Shown: positions 1-11,442, counted from the first letter of the stretch. The stretch is 64,000 nt of DNA from Moniliophthora roreri (GCA_001466705.2 LATX02000078.1:620001-684000); one strand, 5' to 3'. Notes: a model not told the origin generated them from the sequence alone. Made by a program: numbers and translations.

Positions 1-1039
1 TGAGTCCCTCACCTTCAGCAGATACTTCCGTCTCATGCTCCTCACTGTGATCCTTATCATCTGTACCATTCATACTCCATTTATATCAGCGCCACAGCAA
101 GGGAACCCAAGCGCGACTGGACAAAGGTCTACTATATCCCAAGTTTAGCTTGGCGCTTAGATACGATAAAGTACGCGGTGGCTGGATGCCAGTTTTCTAC
201 GGCGTCGCATTCTTCGGGATATCTGGGTTCATGTCTGAGGCAAGGAGGTACAAGCTGTGGTGGTCGTGTTTACCGCAGAAGAGATGAAAGCGAGGTTTTG
301 GTGCACAAGCTACGCCACCCGAGCTGGCGCTGAACTCCGAATTATCACCGTAACTCCCGAATATGAGCGGTAGTACCATCGTTGGGTAAGTACTCTGCGC
401 TTTCATTTTTCTGGGTTCGTTATTAACGTTTTTATAGATCCGACAAGAGCTCAAAACACCTCCTTGTCACACGAAAGCTCCACACTCAAATCTGGGGATC
501 TCAACAGCCCAGACCCAGTCATGGCCGCGTTCCTCTTCATTCGAATGCGAAAACGTGCAGCTTCATCCAGTCTCCTGCACAAACTCTGACTCGGAAAATA
601 CTCTTCCATCGTTCGGCCGAACACATGTCATTCGCATCAATAGAATGGACCAGGACATCGAAACCAATGACGACGAAACTGTGGTCTATTATGTCAACGC
701 TGTTCACGGACTTACGACGAGAACTGTCAAGTTGAAACAATGTATCCGTCGCAGGCGCTTGCTCTATAAACTACTATTTTCTCCTCATAGACCTTCACAC
801 TCCCTTCTTCCTTGTAGCACCTAATACCCTTATATTCGTATTTATCTTTGCGACGGACTCATTCTTGTATGTATCGTTAGTTAGACCAATGACAACTATC
901 CATGTTCTCGTTCCCCACAAGAAACAATTCGAAAATCACTTCCGATCTCTTTGCAATCCACAGCATCACGATATTGGGAAAACTAGGAAAGGAACAGGGA
1001 CAAGGTCAAATTCACATTCAACCGGCGTCACTTACCTCA
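1..1039. other. no confident gene (left edge)
   Basis: I see only short open stretches on both strands here and none that I recognise. On the minus strand a plausible intron (donor near 1044, acceptor near 992) leads into a short open stretch that stops close to 870, so the 3' end of the neighbouring minus-strand gene may reach into this region. No repeat or RNA gene was recognised. Confidence 0.3.
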
Positions 1040-3006
1040 TTCCCAATAAATACCTCTGCCTTCTCCCGCAATAACTATATCAATCACACCCGACACCTGG
1101 GTTGTCTGCGCAGCGTCCAGCTCAAAATCATAGCTGGTGGTAACGTCGCCTCCGTCCGTTTTCCCGGAGATTGTCGAGAGAGCTTGGTTGACCACCATCC
1201 CCAGCTGTTTGACATCCAGCTTTCTCGACGGATTTTCTTCACGGATCTGATTTAGTCGATAGTCGATAGGAAGTGCTTCATGTAATATTATCTGTTCTCC
1301 ACGGCGTCCCGAAAAGGTTCAAAACGGTCTGGAAGGCCTTTGAATTAATTGATACCGATGTACTGTGCAGTGTTCGCGAAGGTAAAGACGATAACCTTTG
1401 AAGTCCTCAAGACGAGGCCGTCCATGAACTGAGATGGTCGACAGCGGGCACAAGATTCTTCGCGATCGGTGCCACAAAACTGTGGTTTGACCGCAAGGGT
1501 GTAAAGATTAAGCGGTGAATCGACAACGAAAACGACAACTCACGTTTTCTCCCCAACAGCACACGCAGGGACACTTGAAAATGTCCATTTTTCGTCATTG
1601 ATGAACGGATCGTTCACGTGATAGCCGACACAGCTGATATGGAACCAGCATTTACATGTCCGGACTCTGTGTGTGTAATACGCATTAGCACAAATCAACC
1701 AACCGAGAGAGAAAGGAAGAAAACATACTTGTCGCATTCAATCATCGTATTCATCGCCGCTTCATCTTGGACAATCTCTGGCCACTTGATACGTTTTCGT
1801 GACCCTCCAGGATGTTTCCTCTTCTTTTTCCCCGCCGATGCCGACGTCTCACCTTCCTTCTTAACTCGGGCTTCACGTGCAGCTTTTCTTCGGGATACAG
1901 GCGCTGCTGAAGAAGACTTGGATAGCCGACTTTGTTTACGTGGAGTCGTACTCATACTGAGGCATTCTTGTTCCCGCTTGACCGATGACGAGAGATTGGC
2001 CAACTTCCTGCGTTTAGCCGAGGTTTCCGCCTCTTCATCATCATCATCATCAGAACGCTCTGTTTCTGAAGCACTAAGAGAGCTCAATTCCGAAAGCTCG
2101 TCATCCACGTCAGACGTGTACGTGTGCGATCTCGATGTAGGCGTGTATGCTCTCGACGTGGGTGCAGGAGACGTGTCTTGTCTCGGCGCAGGTGTAGGTG
2201 GAGGAGGAATGCCAATCATCTGCGCGACGAAATCTTCTTCATCTTGCGCCGCGTTTGGCATTAGATATTGGGATTGGGAAGGTAGAACCATAGGTGAAGG
2301 AGAACGCGATGAGATACGTGCATATGGAAGTCTATCGAGGATGAGGATCCCATTGTTACTGGTTTGTCTGCAGGACAAGGCGTCGAAGCGATTGCCGAGT
2401 CAAAATTGAGGAGATCCTCTTGTGGGTCGATGGTAGATGCTTTTTTTGAAGGTGGGGAGGAGTTGAAAAGGTCATCCTCAGGCTCTTGTGGTTCAGGTTC
2501 TCGCTCGCATGAAGCCGATGCGGTTGTTGTCGCACTTTGTATTCCACCAACTTGAGATTCCGGCTCCTCATTGATCCTTATTGCTCCAACGAATACAGGG
2601 AATGGCGGAGGCGGAATATAGAGCTGCTGGTATCGTTTGAAGACATCTAGAAAGGATTTCAGCCACATGACACGAGCCGAACAGGAACACGCGCACCTTT
2701 CCTCGTCCAACCAACCGGTGAAAACCTTGTGTAGATAGTCCTGCTGGCATCTTCTGCCACTCCTTCCTCAATCTCTGGTACTAGATGAAATGTGTGAGGC
2801 TGGGTATACACTCTCATGTCATCAAGGGTGCCTACCTGGAGGTTCAGGCTCAGGTATTGTCGAGCTCGGGGGTGTCCGTGGAAATCTTTGCGTTCGGGCT
2901 TTATCCTTGATAGGGCTTATGCTGGTGTAACGAGCTAAATATACGACGTTTTAGCGTCAGATCAAACACGATAACAAAAACAGGATACCTGGTTCAGATT
3001 GGACAT
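1040..3006 (-). CDS. putative nuclear protein with PHD-like Cys/His segment (model incomplete)
   Basis: A disordered, probably nuclear protein of unknown role. The best exons are at 2836-2940 (Pro-rich), 2701-2780, 2300-2650 and 1742-2300. The last is rich in Ser, Glu and Asp and ends in a strongly basic stretch with nuclear-localisation character (GKKKRKHPGG). A small exon at about 1565-1660 encodes WFHISCVGY followed by a Trp-containing segment and PAC. This recalls the second half of a PHD or similar zinc finger, but the usual W-x-C-P-x-C ending is not intact and the first Cys pair is not cleanly joined by my splicing. The start is uncertain; an ATG at 3006 is only a candidate. Downstream of 1560 good-looking stretches sit in different frames, so the 3' end is unresolved. 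A chromatin reader is possible, but the domain call is weak. Confidence 0.4.
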
Positions 3007-3827
3007 GGTGAAGGTCGCGGTAAAAGGAGTTCCGCAGCTAAAACGCGTACACGAGTACAAACACCGTTTCAGCGATATTTCAAATTCACAGAAACGACAT
3101 ATACTCCTGAATCCTAAGTGGCATTTGGGACCGTCTTCAGAACTACTCTACTACTAGTCCATTTGCGCAATGGCTTGTCGGATGGGGAAACTTGAGTTGA
3201 ACTATTATACCCCAAATTATAAGCGATCACGAAAGGCAGGCACGACAATTGAATGACACGAGCTGGTATCTTGGTAGTAATGGTATGTGCAATGGGAGCA
3301 CTTGCTGGAACAGCCCAAATGTGTCGTGAAATCTGCATGGACTCGCTATGAGAAGGGCGCGCATCTTTCCAAGATCCTGGATTGCAAAATGCCGCCTTGA
3401 GATGCACATCCGTGAAGGCTATTTGACGGTCGGTTATGGTTCGGATAGGAGGATTGACACTCGGTTGATTCAGAGAAGGGGAATTAAAGACCGACTTGGC
3501 GTAGAATGCACCTAGGTTTGTGGATGCGGCGCGCATAATGTAAAGCTGGATGTCCAATTTACTAGGAGGGTCTTTGAATTCGATCTAACTCAATTAAAAT
3601 ACATGTCATTGCCAGATGGCATTGGAAAACATCGACGCACATTTCGTTGAGCCGGTCATGTTCCGGACATGTTGCGAGCGAAACGGAATGTCTGAACCGG
3701 ACTACATTAGGAGAGTATGTGCATGCTATCTGCGTCTACAAGCACCATATTGGACTGAACGTGTGGAATACAGAGTAAGTTCTCCAGGACTTCATCTAAT
3801 TACGAGTCCGAGCGGAGTCCGAGCGAA
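3007..3827. other. intergenic, no recognised gene
   Basis: A 147-codon minus-strand open stretch (3114-3557) and a 76-codon plus-strand stretch (3616-3846) are present, but neither resembles a family I know and neither has convincing flanking exons. The end of this interval carries a short 11 bp tandem repeat, listed separately. Confidence 0.3.
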
Positions 3828-3834
3828 GTCCGAG
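3804..3834. repeat. 11 bp tandem repeat, about 2.8 copies
   Basis: The unit GAGTCCGAGCG occurs at 3804-3814 and 3815-3825, followed by a partial copy at 3826-3834. It overlaps the left border of the dispersed repeat that begins near 3828 and may be a terminal array of that element. Confidence 0.8.
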
Positions 3835-3987
3835 TTTGAGAAGTGATTCACCCGATTTTTCCCTTTATACGGAAGGCGTGGGAAAGCTGTGTTTTTGTTT
3901 GATTCATTTTCGTCTTTCGGCTTTGCTCTCATCATCCGTTGGCCCCAGATTTTCTGCAGAACTACAACGCCAGAAACGGACTCATAC
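3828..3987 (+). repeat. dispersed repeat, copy A
   Basis: This segment aligns over its whole length with 6636-6808 in the same orientation. Shared blocks are GTCCGAGTTT at the left border, TTATACGGAAGGC with TGGGAAAG, a central GCTCTCATC, and ACAACGCCAGAAA near the right end. The copies are clearly diverged with small indels. No long open frame lies inside. It is probably a short non-autonomous element or a fragment of a larger one. The two copies bracket the terpene synthase gene. Confidence 0.75.
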
Positions 3988-4871
3988 AAGTCTAATAGGC
4001 CTAATCAACTCGAGAATTACATAGATGTAGATGCCCTACCCTTCACTGCCAGGTAGGACTCCTAGCGAATTGGATGATCCGCCGTCATCCGAACGATGAG
4101 AGGTCGGATTCGGATGGCGGATGGGCTCTTCGACGAGCATCAGGCATCCGATCAATCCGACGATGAACGGCGGATGGACCACGTGTCGTTGGGCTTCGTT
4201 AGGTCGACCATGCGGATTGCTCCCTCGACCACCACCATCCAATGGCTCCAAAGGGACACCTTTTTGGTCGAACCAGGATACGGCCTGATACGGCCTCGCC
4301 CAGGGCCTAAACATTGTCAATGACATTTTGGACGTTCTAAAGCGTCAGAATGTGATATCTCAGTGCACGAAACGTTGAGTCAGGATGCTTGAGCGCTCGA
4401 GTCTTGGCACGAGTCAATTACTGATAGAAAACATTCGTAACACGCACCGGACAGTCCTTGTAAGTTTTCCCAGTTCCAATCCATATTTGGGGGTCAAAGA
4501 TAATTGATTCTTTCTTCCAGGTCGTGTACAGCGGTACTGGGTTGCGAGGTTTGTGAGGCCTCTGTCATTCATAGAGGTTCGAGACGGCGATGAGAATGAC
4601 AAAGAACCGCTGAAGAGTGCAGGAATGATACCACATCCTGCTCACTGTGCCGACGCCTCCGTACCAGATCTAGTCCTCCGCCTGGCTTCGTTGGCCGAAC
4701 CGGGATCTGTCACCCCCTCCAATTGTCGGAGGTCCTGTAGGAGCCTACCCTTCAGTACTGGGCGGTTGTCCTCAACGTCTCACGCGGTAGGTGTTTCTAG
4801 TCTTAACAGTTAATGTATATTGTAATTCCTGACTTCGCTATAATAATGTGTACATGAGCATTATGTCTGTT
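3988..4871. other. intergenic, no recognised gene
   Basis: This stretch lies downstream of the terpene synthase. It contains a CGGATGG-rich segment (4080-4200) and a doubled GATACGGCCT (about 4278-4297). Open stretches on both strands are short and unrecognised. The repeat family may extend into the left part of this interval, because the equivalent side of copy B also continues with related GGATCGATGA-type sequence, but I could not align that part convincingly. Confidence 0.3.
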
Positions 4872-5928
4872 CTACTCCTGTGCGCTGTTATAGCGTGGGG
4901 AAGTCGAACTCCAAAAACCACTACCACCGAGGAGGAGGAACGTGCCATCGACATATCTCTTAATTGTCTCCGAACCGCCCTTCTTAAGATCCAGACCGAG
5001 CTTCCAGGTCGTTTGTTCAACATCAATGATCATACCCTTCACAAACGTCCTTGCGTCCTTCTCGCTCATGGAATATTGCTTCATGACGACGGGAATCACG
5101 TTACGAACACGGTCGGTAGCCTCCTTCTTCTCCATGTCCCATGACCAGTAATCATTCGTCAAAGCCATGACACGGCTGGACACTGCGTAAAAATCTTTGC
5201 AAAGCTCGGTCTCTCCGTCTGAGAGGTAAATGCTGAGGCACCACTGCATAAAAGACGACATGATCCTTAAAAACAGAATGAGAAAACATGAAGATGCAGT
5301 GAAGGTAAAAAAAAAAGAAGTACCTATAGCCAACATTGAGGGATCTGAAGGCGGCATAGTCCTCAACATTGCTGTAGATCTTATCACCACCATCATACTC
5401 GGTCAAGTATTGGTGCAGATTCCCAATAATCCACGGAGCGCCTTCGGGGTCGAGGGCCTTCATACGTGCGGCGACGTCACGGAAAATACTGGTCATCAAG
5501 GTCTTCTTTCCAGGTGTGGTACCATTGGCCTCCCTGTCTCCCAACACAAACATCTTCTTGACAGTAGCATGTTCCAGCACAGCCTCCTCGTGGGGAAGAG
5601 TCTCGGTGATGTCTTTTGAATTATGAGTACCTAGAAAGAATTCACAATCAAAATGAAATCAAGACTTACCGTCATACATCCATAAAGCCTGGATAATTTC
5701 TGCAGACAGTTTTGTCTTTTCAGTGTCGCCTTCCGGATAAGACATAGCAAAAGCATCTCCATATGGTCCTATAGCATGGGATCGTGAGTCCTTCTCGGGG
5801 ACTAGACGTTCGAACATCTTGAGCGTAGCGTCGGAACCCGCTGCAACCTGAGGCTCATCCTTGTGGACACGCACAGGGAAGGAGCCGAAGCATTCTGGAA
5901 AGAGGTTGGTGTCAATGAGTATGGACAT
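4872..5928 (-). CDS. class I terpene synthase (probable diterpene or sesterterpene cyclase)
   Basis: A single-domain class I terpene cyclase that would ionise a prenyl diphosphate with Mg2+ and cyclise the carbocation in the cytosol. Three exons (5928-5670, 5612-5324, 5265-4872) join to 313 codons without a frame break. Visible motifs are the Asp-rich DDITE at residues 86-90 (assembled across intron 1), a likely diphosphate-sensing Arg at 176 in DYAAFRS, the NSE triad NDYWSWDME at 220-228, and a C-terminal PRYN with the RY pair at 307-308. All are in the usual order and spacing, and the length suits fungal single-domain enzymes. The adjacent divergent GGPP synthase suggests a C20 substrate. 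The product cannot be read from sequence. Intron 1 has a second possible acceptor that would insert six residues into the Asp motif. The start ATG at 5928 gives a typical FPVRVHKD-type N-terminus. Confidence 0.9.
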
Positions 5929-7229
5929 GTCTGCAGAAACACAAGGAAAGTAGTGATGCTTCCCACCACCACTTTCTTCAACTTTTAACCAGCCACCTGT
6001 ATAGAGATAAGTATGCCGGTATGGTATGGCATGACAAACAGTTGACTTGTTGAGGAGTGGGTCGGAACGAGTTTGAACAATCTGAATTGACCAAGCTCTA
6101 GTTTTGGAATACCCGCCCAGCTTGGTTCCTCTGCATTCCATATCCAACTTACCGCAAGGCCCGTACACATCAAACTCTATGTCGCTCAAATGCAAGGCAA
6201 AAAAAGGTGCGTAAGGCACGTACGTGGAAATGTTCGCTGAACCTATGCGGTATCCGAGCCGGGGACTCCGATGGCCCACTGTGGCACAGCAAGTCGGAGG
6301 AGATGCTTCCACGCAAGTTTGCTTTGCCCTCACATTTGAATTTGGAGTTAAAAATGTTCATTCAGCGAGTCGAGCGGAAGCATCCCGAACAACAACTCTA
6401 AACCTTCATTTCGCCCATGCGGACCGCAATATCTGCGCCCAAGTCAATGATCGCACCCGTACTTTGTGACTCATGGGGAATCTTCGCACCATAAATTTGA
6501 CGCAAATGACTTCGGATCCAACAAGACACTCAAGGTCCCTGCGGGCATCCACGGATCGGGGCTTAGGCAGCTTGAAGGCCAAGTTGATGTGCATGGTGTT
6601 GACCTAAGCCAAAGCGACAAATTTTCTTATCACGGGTCCGAGTTTACGAGAGATTCGTCAAATTTTTTTCCTTATACGGAAGGCATGGGAAAGTTGCGGT
6701 CCGATTAATAGATGTCGATAGAATTGTTTTGATTGGTTCGTTCCGTCGACTTCGCTCTCATCGTCGATTAGCTCCAGAAAGTTACAACGCCAGAAAACGA
6801 ACTCGTACTTGCCGTCGGACCATGAGGATCGATGACCCACTGCGGCAAGTGGAATGACAGCTTGAGCCTTGAGCGCTTGAGCCTGCAGCTGAACCCAGCT
6901 GACTATCAATGGGAAGCCCGTGGTCACCATAGACCATCAAGTGGTTCAAGAAAAGTATTCGGGGCATTGAACTCGCCGTCTTCTAGATATTCAACCGGTG
7001 GGCTAGCTGGGCTTGAGCTATGCGAACCGGAAGCCGACCATCAAGCTGGCACCTTGGATCGAGATCGTCAATGGGACAAGCTCATTTTTTCATTGAAGTA
7101 CGCACCTTTCTCCATATTCAACTTGTAGAGTCATGTCCTTGGTCCTGCCATATATCAGACCTCAAGAGCATACTAGTGCCTATGATATCACCCATCGTTT
7201 CTTCTCGAAATAGCCCCGACACATACACA
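5929..7229. other. divergent intergenic region between terpene synthase and GGPP synthase
   Basis: About 1.3 kb separates the two divergent starts and should hold both promoters. It contains dispersed repeat copy B (6636-6808). The remaining open stretches are short and unrecognised. No obvious TATA element lies close to either start. Confidence 0.5.
6636..6808 (+). repeat. dispersed repeat, copy B
   Basis: Direct, diverged partner of copy A (3828-3987). The common blocks are GTCCGAGTTT, TTATACGGAAGGC, TGGGAAAG, GCTCTCATC and ACAACGCCAGAAA. It lies in the shared upstream region of the cyclase and GGPP synthase genes, so insertion of the element could have altered their promoters. No coding capacity is seen. 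Confidence 0.75.
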
Positions 7230-8708
7230 ATGGCCCAGATCGATAACGTACAACAAGAATTGCCAGCATCAGGATCAAAGGTGTACGACACCCTTCTTGA
7301 GCGATTGTCCAGTGAATGGGAGTGGACTCAGCAGAACGAATCGGTATTCACTTTGACAAAAATGACCGACCAATGATTCATTGACTTGGTTTTTAGAGTA
7401 TCCTGGAGCCATACACATACATAACCTCAAATCCCGGGAAGGACATTCGATCACGATTCATAGACGCCTTCAATTCATGGCTTAATGTACCTCAGGAGAA
7501 GGCCAAGATTATCGCAGGCATCGTGAATATGCTGCACAGTGCAAGCCTGCTGTAAGTGATTTCTTGAACTGACGGCAACGTTCTCGCTAAAATGGAGGAA
7601 CAGTATTGATGACATTCAGGATAACTCAAAATTACGTCGGGGGCATCCTGGTGAGCGTCTCGTCTTATTATGTCTGCGTTAAACCGTGTTGAAGTGGCCA
7701 CCAGTGGCACATAAGATATATGGTGTACCGCAAACCATCAATACCGCCAACTATGTCTATTTTTTAGCTTTCCAGGAGATCAGCAAATTACGCAAAGGAA
7801 GTGCGTACCCAGACGTCGATGCTAACATTACCGGTGGGATCTTACCATTTCTATCTCGTCATAAATCTAATTCGTATGATCACTAGCGGAATTACTCAGT
7901 CTACATCGCGGTCAAGGGCTCGACTTGTTTTGGCGTGATTCCCTTCAGTGTCCGACAGAAGAAGAATACGTTGGGATGGTGAATAACAGTAAGAATATAT
8001 CAGAGTCATCGCTATGCGGATAACGAACACTTTGTCTAGAGACAGGAGGACTACTGCGAATAGGTATCAAGCTGATGATGGTCATGGCCACCACCAACGT
8101 CGGGGTGTTAGTTTTTTTTTTTTTTTTCTTTCCAAGGGAGTTTGGCTGACTGATTCTGCGTCAGGGATTATGTCCCGCTGGTTAATCTCATCGGGGTATA
8201 CTTTCAGATAAGAGACGATTTGATGAATTTATCAAGCGCAGACGTACGTCTCCTGTTGGAACATTGATTCTGATTTTCTAATTTCTTCATTCAAGTATGC
8301 CACAAACAAAGGTTTCGCGGAAGATCTTACTGAAGGCAAATTTTCGTTTCCAATTGTACACGGCATACGTAAAGACACAGACAACCGTCAGATACTGAGT
8401 AAGTGCTCCGACCGCCGGTAATAGCTCCATAACTAATCCTATTACCTGCAGATGTCTTGCAAAAGAGACCTTCGAGTCCTACACTCAAGCTTCATACAGT
8501 CAATTATCTCAGAGACTCCACACAGAGTTTCCAGTACACGCTCGGTGTTCTTGTGAACCTTGAGTCACAAGTGAGTGGTTTCTTTCCTAGAGAATTAAGC
8601 TACTGACCCTTTTTTCCTGAGATTCGTGCGGAAATCGCTCGCCTTGGGGGAAACAAGAGTCTCGAGCAGCTTATAGATTATCTACATGTTGATCCAACGA
8701 CGATGTAG
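7230..8708 (+). CDS. geranylgeranyl diphosphate synthase
   Basis: Trans-prenyltransferase that condenses farnesyl or dimethylallyl diphosphate with isopentenyl diphosphate to C20 GGPP. Ten exons (7230-7343, 7397-7551, 7604-7650, 7705-7833, 7887-7988, 8040-8106, 8165-8243, 8296-8398, 8452-8570, 8622-8708) sum to 1002 nt, giving 333 residues with no frame break. The first Asp-rich motif DDIQD is at residues 92-96, preceded by [20 protein letters not shown] follows, and [16 protein letters not shown] is the classic fungal GGPPS segment. The second Asp-rich motif reads RDDLMN at 221-226, where Tyr is usual after [18 protein letters not shown] follows. The gene is divergent from the terpene synthase, which points to a dedicated pathway copy rather than the housekeeping enzyme. 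The sixth intron contains a long T tract. Confidence 0.95.
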
Positions 8709-8869
8709 TCACGGTAATGGGGGAGGACACATGCCCGCCTGGCCCGTCTAGAATCGGTCTGCGTGTACAGTTCAGTAGTTCAGTGGTAGTCTATTTCGGA
8801 TTTTTGAGCTTTGCCTGTTCTTAGTGTATGGGAGTATGATAGTTTGAAACTCACCAATTGGAATCTGGC

Positions 8870-10134
8870 GCTGGACATCTTATCACCCGATTGGTCATGT
8901 ATCTTCTGCCTGTAGGAGGTATGTATACGCAATAGAGACGGAGGCAACGGGAACCTGACGGAGACTTGAAGATAACCGTGCTCGCGGTACTTACAACATC
9001 AGGCGGTTCACGTTGCCGAATCACTACCTCTCCATTCCTCCGTGGTGCGCACATGCTCTGAGTAAGGTGCCACGCACGAGCTCGAAAGGCCTTCACTCTG
9101 TCAGATACACCAAACGAGAGGATATCTTCTCGAGTGCGTTCGTTCGCTGTTGCAACGAGACGAGGGTGTATCGGCGGAACACCCGGTATCACCTCCTTTG
9201 CTGTCTTCGTCAAGTTCCTGACCTCTTTATACGCACAGTCCCCAACAATACAGACTGCCCAGTTGAATATCCGAGAGTTGGCGTACTTGATATCCTCGGG
9301 GTGCAGCTCCGGCGAAGACATCATGCGCTTCGGACGAGCAGCATGTAAAGCGATTGTATTGATGGTTCCTCATGTTTTCCAAAATTTGATAAGGCTTCGC
9401 AGTTTTGCTTCCCTGCTTGTAAGTATTGAAGTGATCGAAGATGTCGTGGCCCGAACATGTGTCCGTCTTGTCGCCCGATCTGCTGTGTGTAAGACAGATT
9501 AAGTTGAGGCACCGAATCGTATCCAACAACGTCTACGATCAAACCAATTACCTTCTGCACCATTTCAAACTCGTCCAGCTTCTCCCTCGGTTTAGGCTCT
9601 GTCATGACGCCTACTTCCACTATTACTCGTTCCTCTGGCTCTATCATCACACCCGCTTCTACCATCACACGTCCATCCACCTCTACTGCGCCGCTAGCGT
9701 TAGCTGAGAATTGAGTTTCAACGGGAGAATTTGATGGTGTCGCCAGGTACATTCGGCTCTCACAGGAGTTGTGGCCCAAACTTTGTAAAGGTGTACTTGG
9801 AGGCAATGTTTGAGTGGAGTTCGAGCCAAATGAGGGGATATTATGGATGGTATCTGGGCATTCCAAGTCCATATGACGAGCATCTGTGTGATTGAACAGG
9901 TCATACGTCGTTGTCGACGTGGCACGAGCAGGTGTAGCAGGAGCCAGACATAATGGTAAAACGTGCTAGTGTCGCATCACTCTGGGGGGCTGAAAACGAT
10001 CTATTCGATGATGTCCGAAGTTCTGGGACTGGGACTGGAGGAATGAAATTTGTTTGAGGTTTCCCTCGGCCATTTCGAGAACCGTCAGCACTTGCAGCCG
10101 TAGAACTGGTATCCACCGTGAAGGGCTGATTCAA
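8870..10134 (-). CDS. hypothetical protein, exon structure unresolved
   Basis: I do not recognise this gene. Long minus-strand open stretches follow one another with shifting frames. One at about 9540-9900 is Ser, Thr and Pro rich and then acidic, with repeated VIVEVGVM and VMVEAGVM-like units. A second at 9300-9500 contains DIFDHFNTYKQ. A third at 9010-9350 contains ELHPEDIKYANSRIFNWAV and IPGVPPIHPRLVA. The third has natural-looking composition and a consensus donor near 8995, so at least part is probably expressed. Some transitions between stretches lack good splice sites, so a frameshift or a missed intron is possible. It follows the GGPP synthase tail to tail. Confidence 0.35.
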
Positions 10135-11442
10135 GGTGAGAGATGAGGGTATCTGGGGAGCTTCAGGTTTAATGTACTTTGATACTTCCCGCCCTCATGA
10201 ATTCTGGGAGACCGCTGAAGCCGTATCTTCTGTAGTAGCATCATGAGAGCCGGTCTGGGTTGGACTCGGCTGATAAGAGGATATAAAAGCTGGATTTCGG
10301 GCCTGAGAGGTATAGAAGGTATAAAATCGACATTATTGAGCAGACACCGAGTCGAGGATGCCGTCGCGTCGAACAGATGAAGTTCAAACTCCAAGGTCAA
10401 GATGGAAAACTGTCACAGAGGGTCTGCCGGAGACTACCGGCACTTCTCCTTTGACGCTCACGATACTGGTCGCTCATCAAGGCAATTACAATATGGCACT
10501 CAAAACTCCCCGATTCTGCCCTCTGTTTCGCGTTTTTACATTTTAATTGGCGGACAAATGCAACATGATCACTAGGCCAATCTGGATTTCAGGAAAAGCG
10601 GCCTAACCAACGTAGTTCGTTGCCAAAAGATGCCAAAAGATATTTCAACGACACCATTCGGGTCTGGATTAGATACCTCTTCTCAACAGCTATTGACATG
10701 TCCAGTAAGCCTCTAATCTCCTCTTTGCCAATTCATACACCTGATACACTCGCACAGGCCCACCAAAGAATTCAAGACGCGTCGTTGCAGGACTCAGAGC
10801 GACTTTGCACAATCCAAATGCATCTGAAGAGACAACGGCGTGGGCTAATGCTCGGATTCGGAGGCTGGAAGCAGTTACGCAAGGAAACGAACCTCAATCA
10901 CAACCTCAGGCCGTCGTGGAAGGTTAGTCTGCCCGAGGTGACGAGAGTCTGAGCTAACTGGGAAGTATAGAAAAATAAGAGAACGAGGAGAGTGGGCAAA
11001 GAAGGAGGGGAAGGAAGAACACGGTTGGCATGATAGTACTTGGATTCAGAATGAGACTTGCCGATACTTGTTGGGCGGGTTCAAGGTAGCCGTGAGTGAG
11101 CCTTCCTATATTTTCGTTTCGTGACTCAGATCGAGCATTACTAGTCACCATGCAGCGAAACTCTGGACAACGTACGATATTCTGATTCGCCCCATGTACG
11201 TCCGTGTACATTAGTTTCACGATAAAAATTTTTTTTCGTGCTCCCCGATACTCCCTACCCCTGCGTCATAACCCTCGCTTTGCGCATTACGTTTACCGAG
11301 CCAAAGAAAATCGGATTGTATGAGACAAGCCCCAACTACGCAACAACATGACGCAGAACTACTCCTCTGTCGCACTACGTGAGGTCATGCTCTCTGTCAC
11401 TGGCATCGATCGCCAATCAAAGACCTGGTCGTAGCCTAGTGG
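10135..11442. other. intergenic, no confident gene
   Basis: Open stretches at 10131-10400 (minus) and 10620-10952 (plus) are unrecognised. Much of the interval is the upstream region of the Con-6 gene at 11519. Confidence 0.3.

Noticed and set aside
1618..2409. 263-codon plus-strand Ser-rich open frame.
   Set aside because: It mirrors the low-complexity Ser/Asp/Glu codons of the minus-strand nuclear protein; such codons leave the reverse strand open.
4848..5144. 98-codon plus-strand open frame with a hydrophobic start, looking like a secreted peptide.
   Set aside because: It is the opposite strand of the well-supported terpene synthase exon 3.
8777..8792. TAGTTCAGTGGTAG, resembling the D-arm of a tRNA.
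   Set aside because: No matching T-arm or acceptor stem follows; the sequence is in the 3' flank of the GGPP synthase gene.
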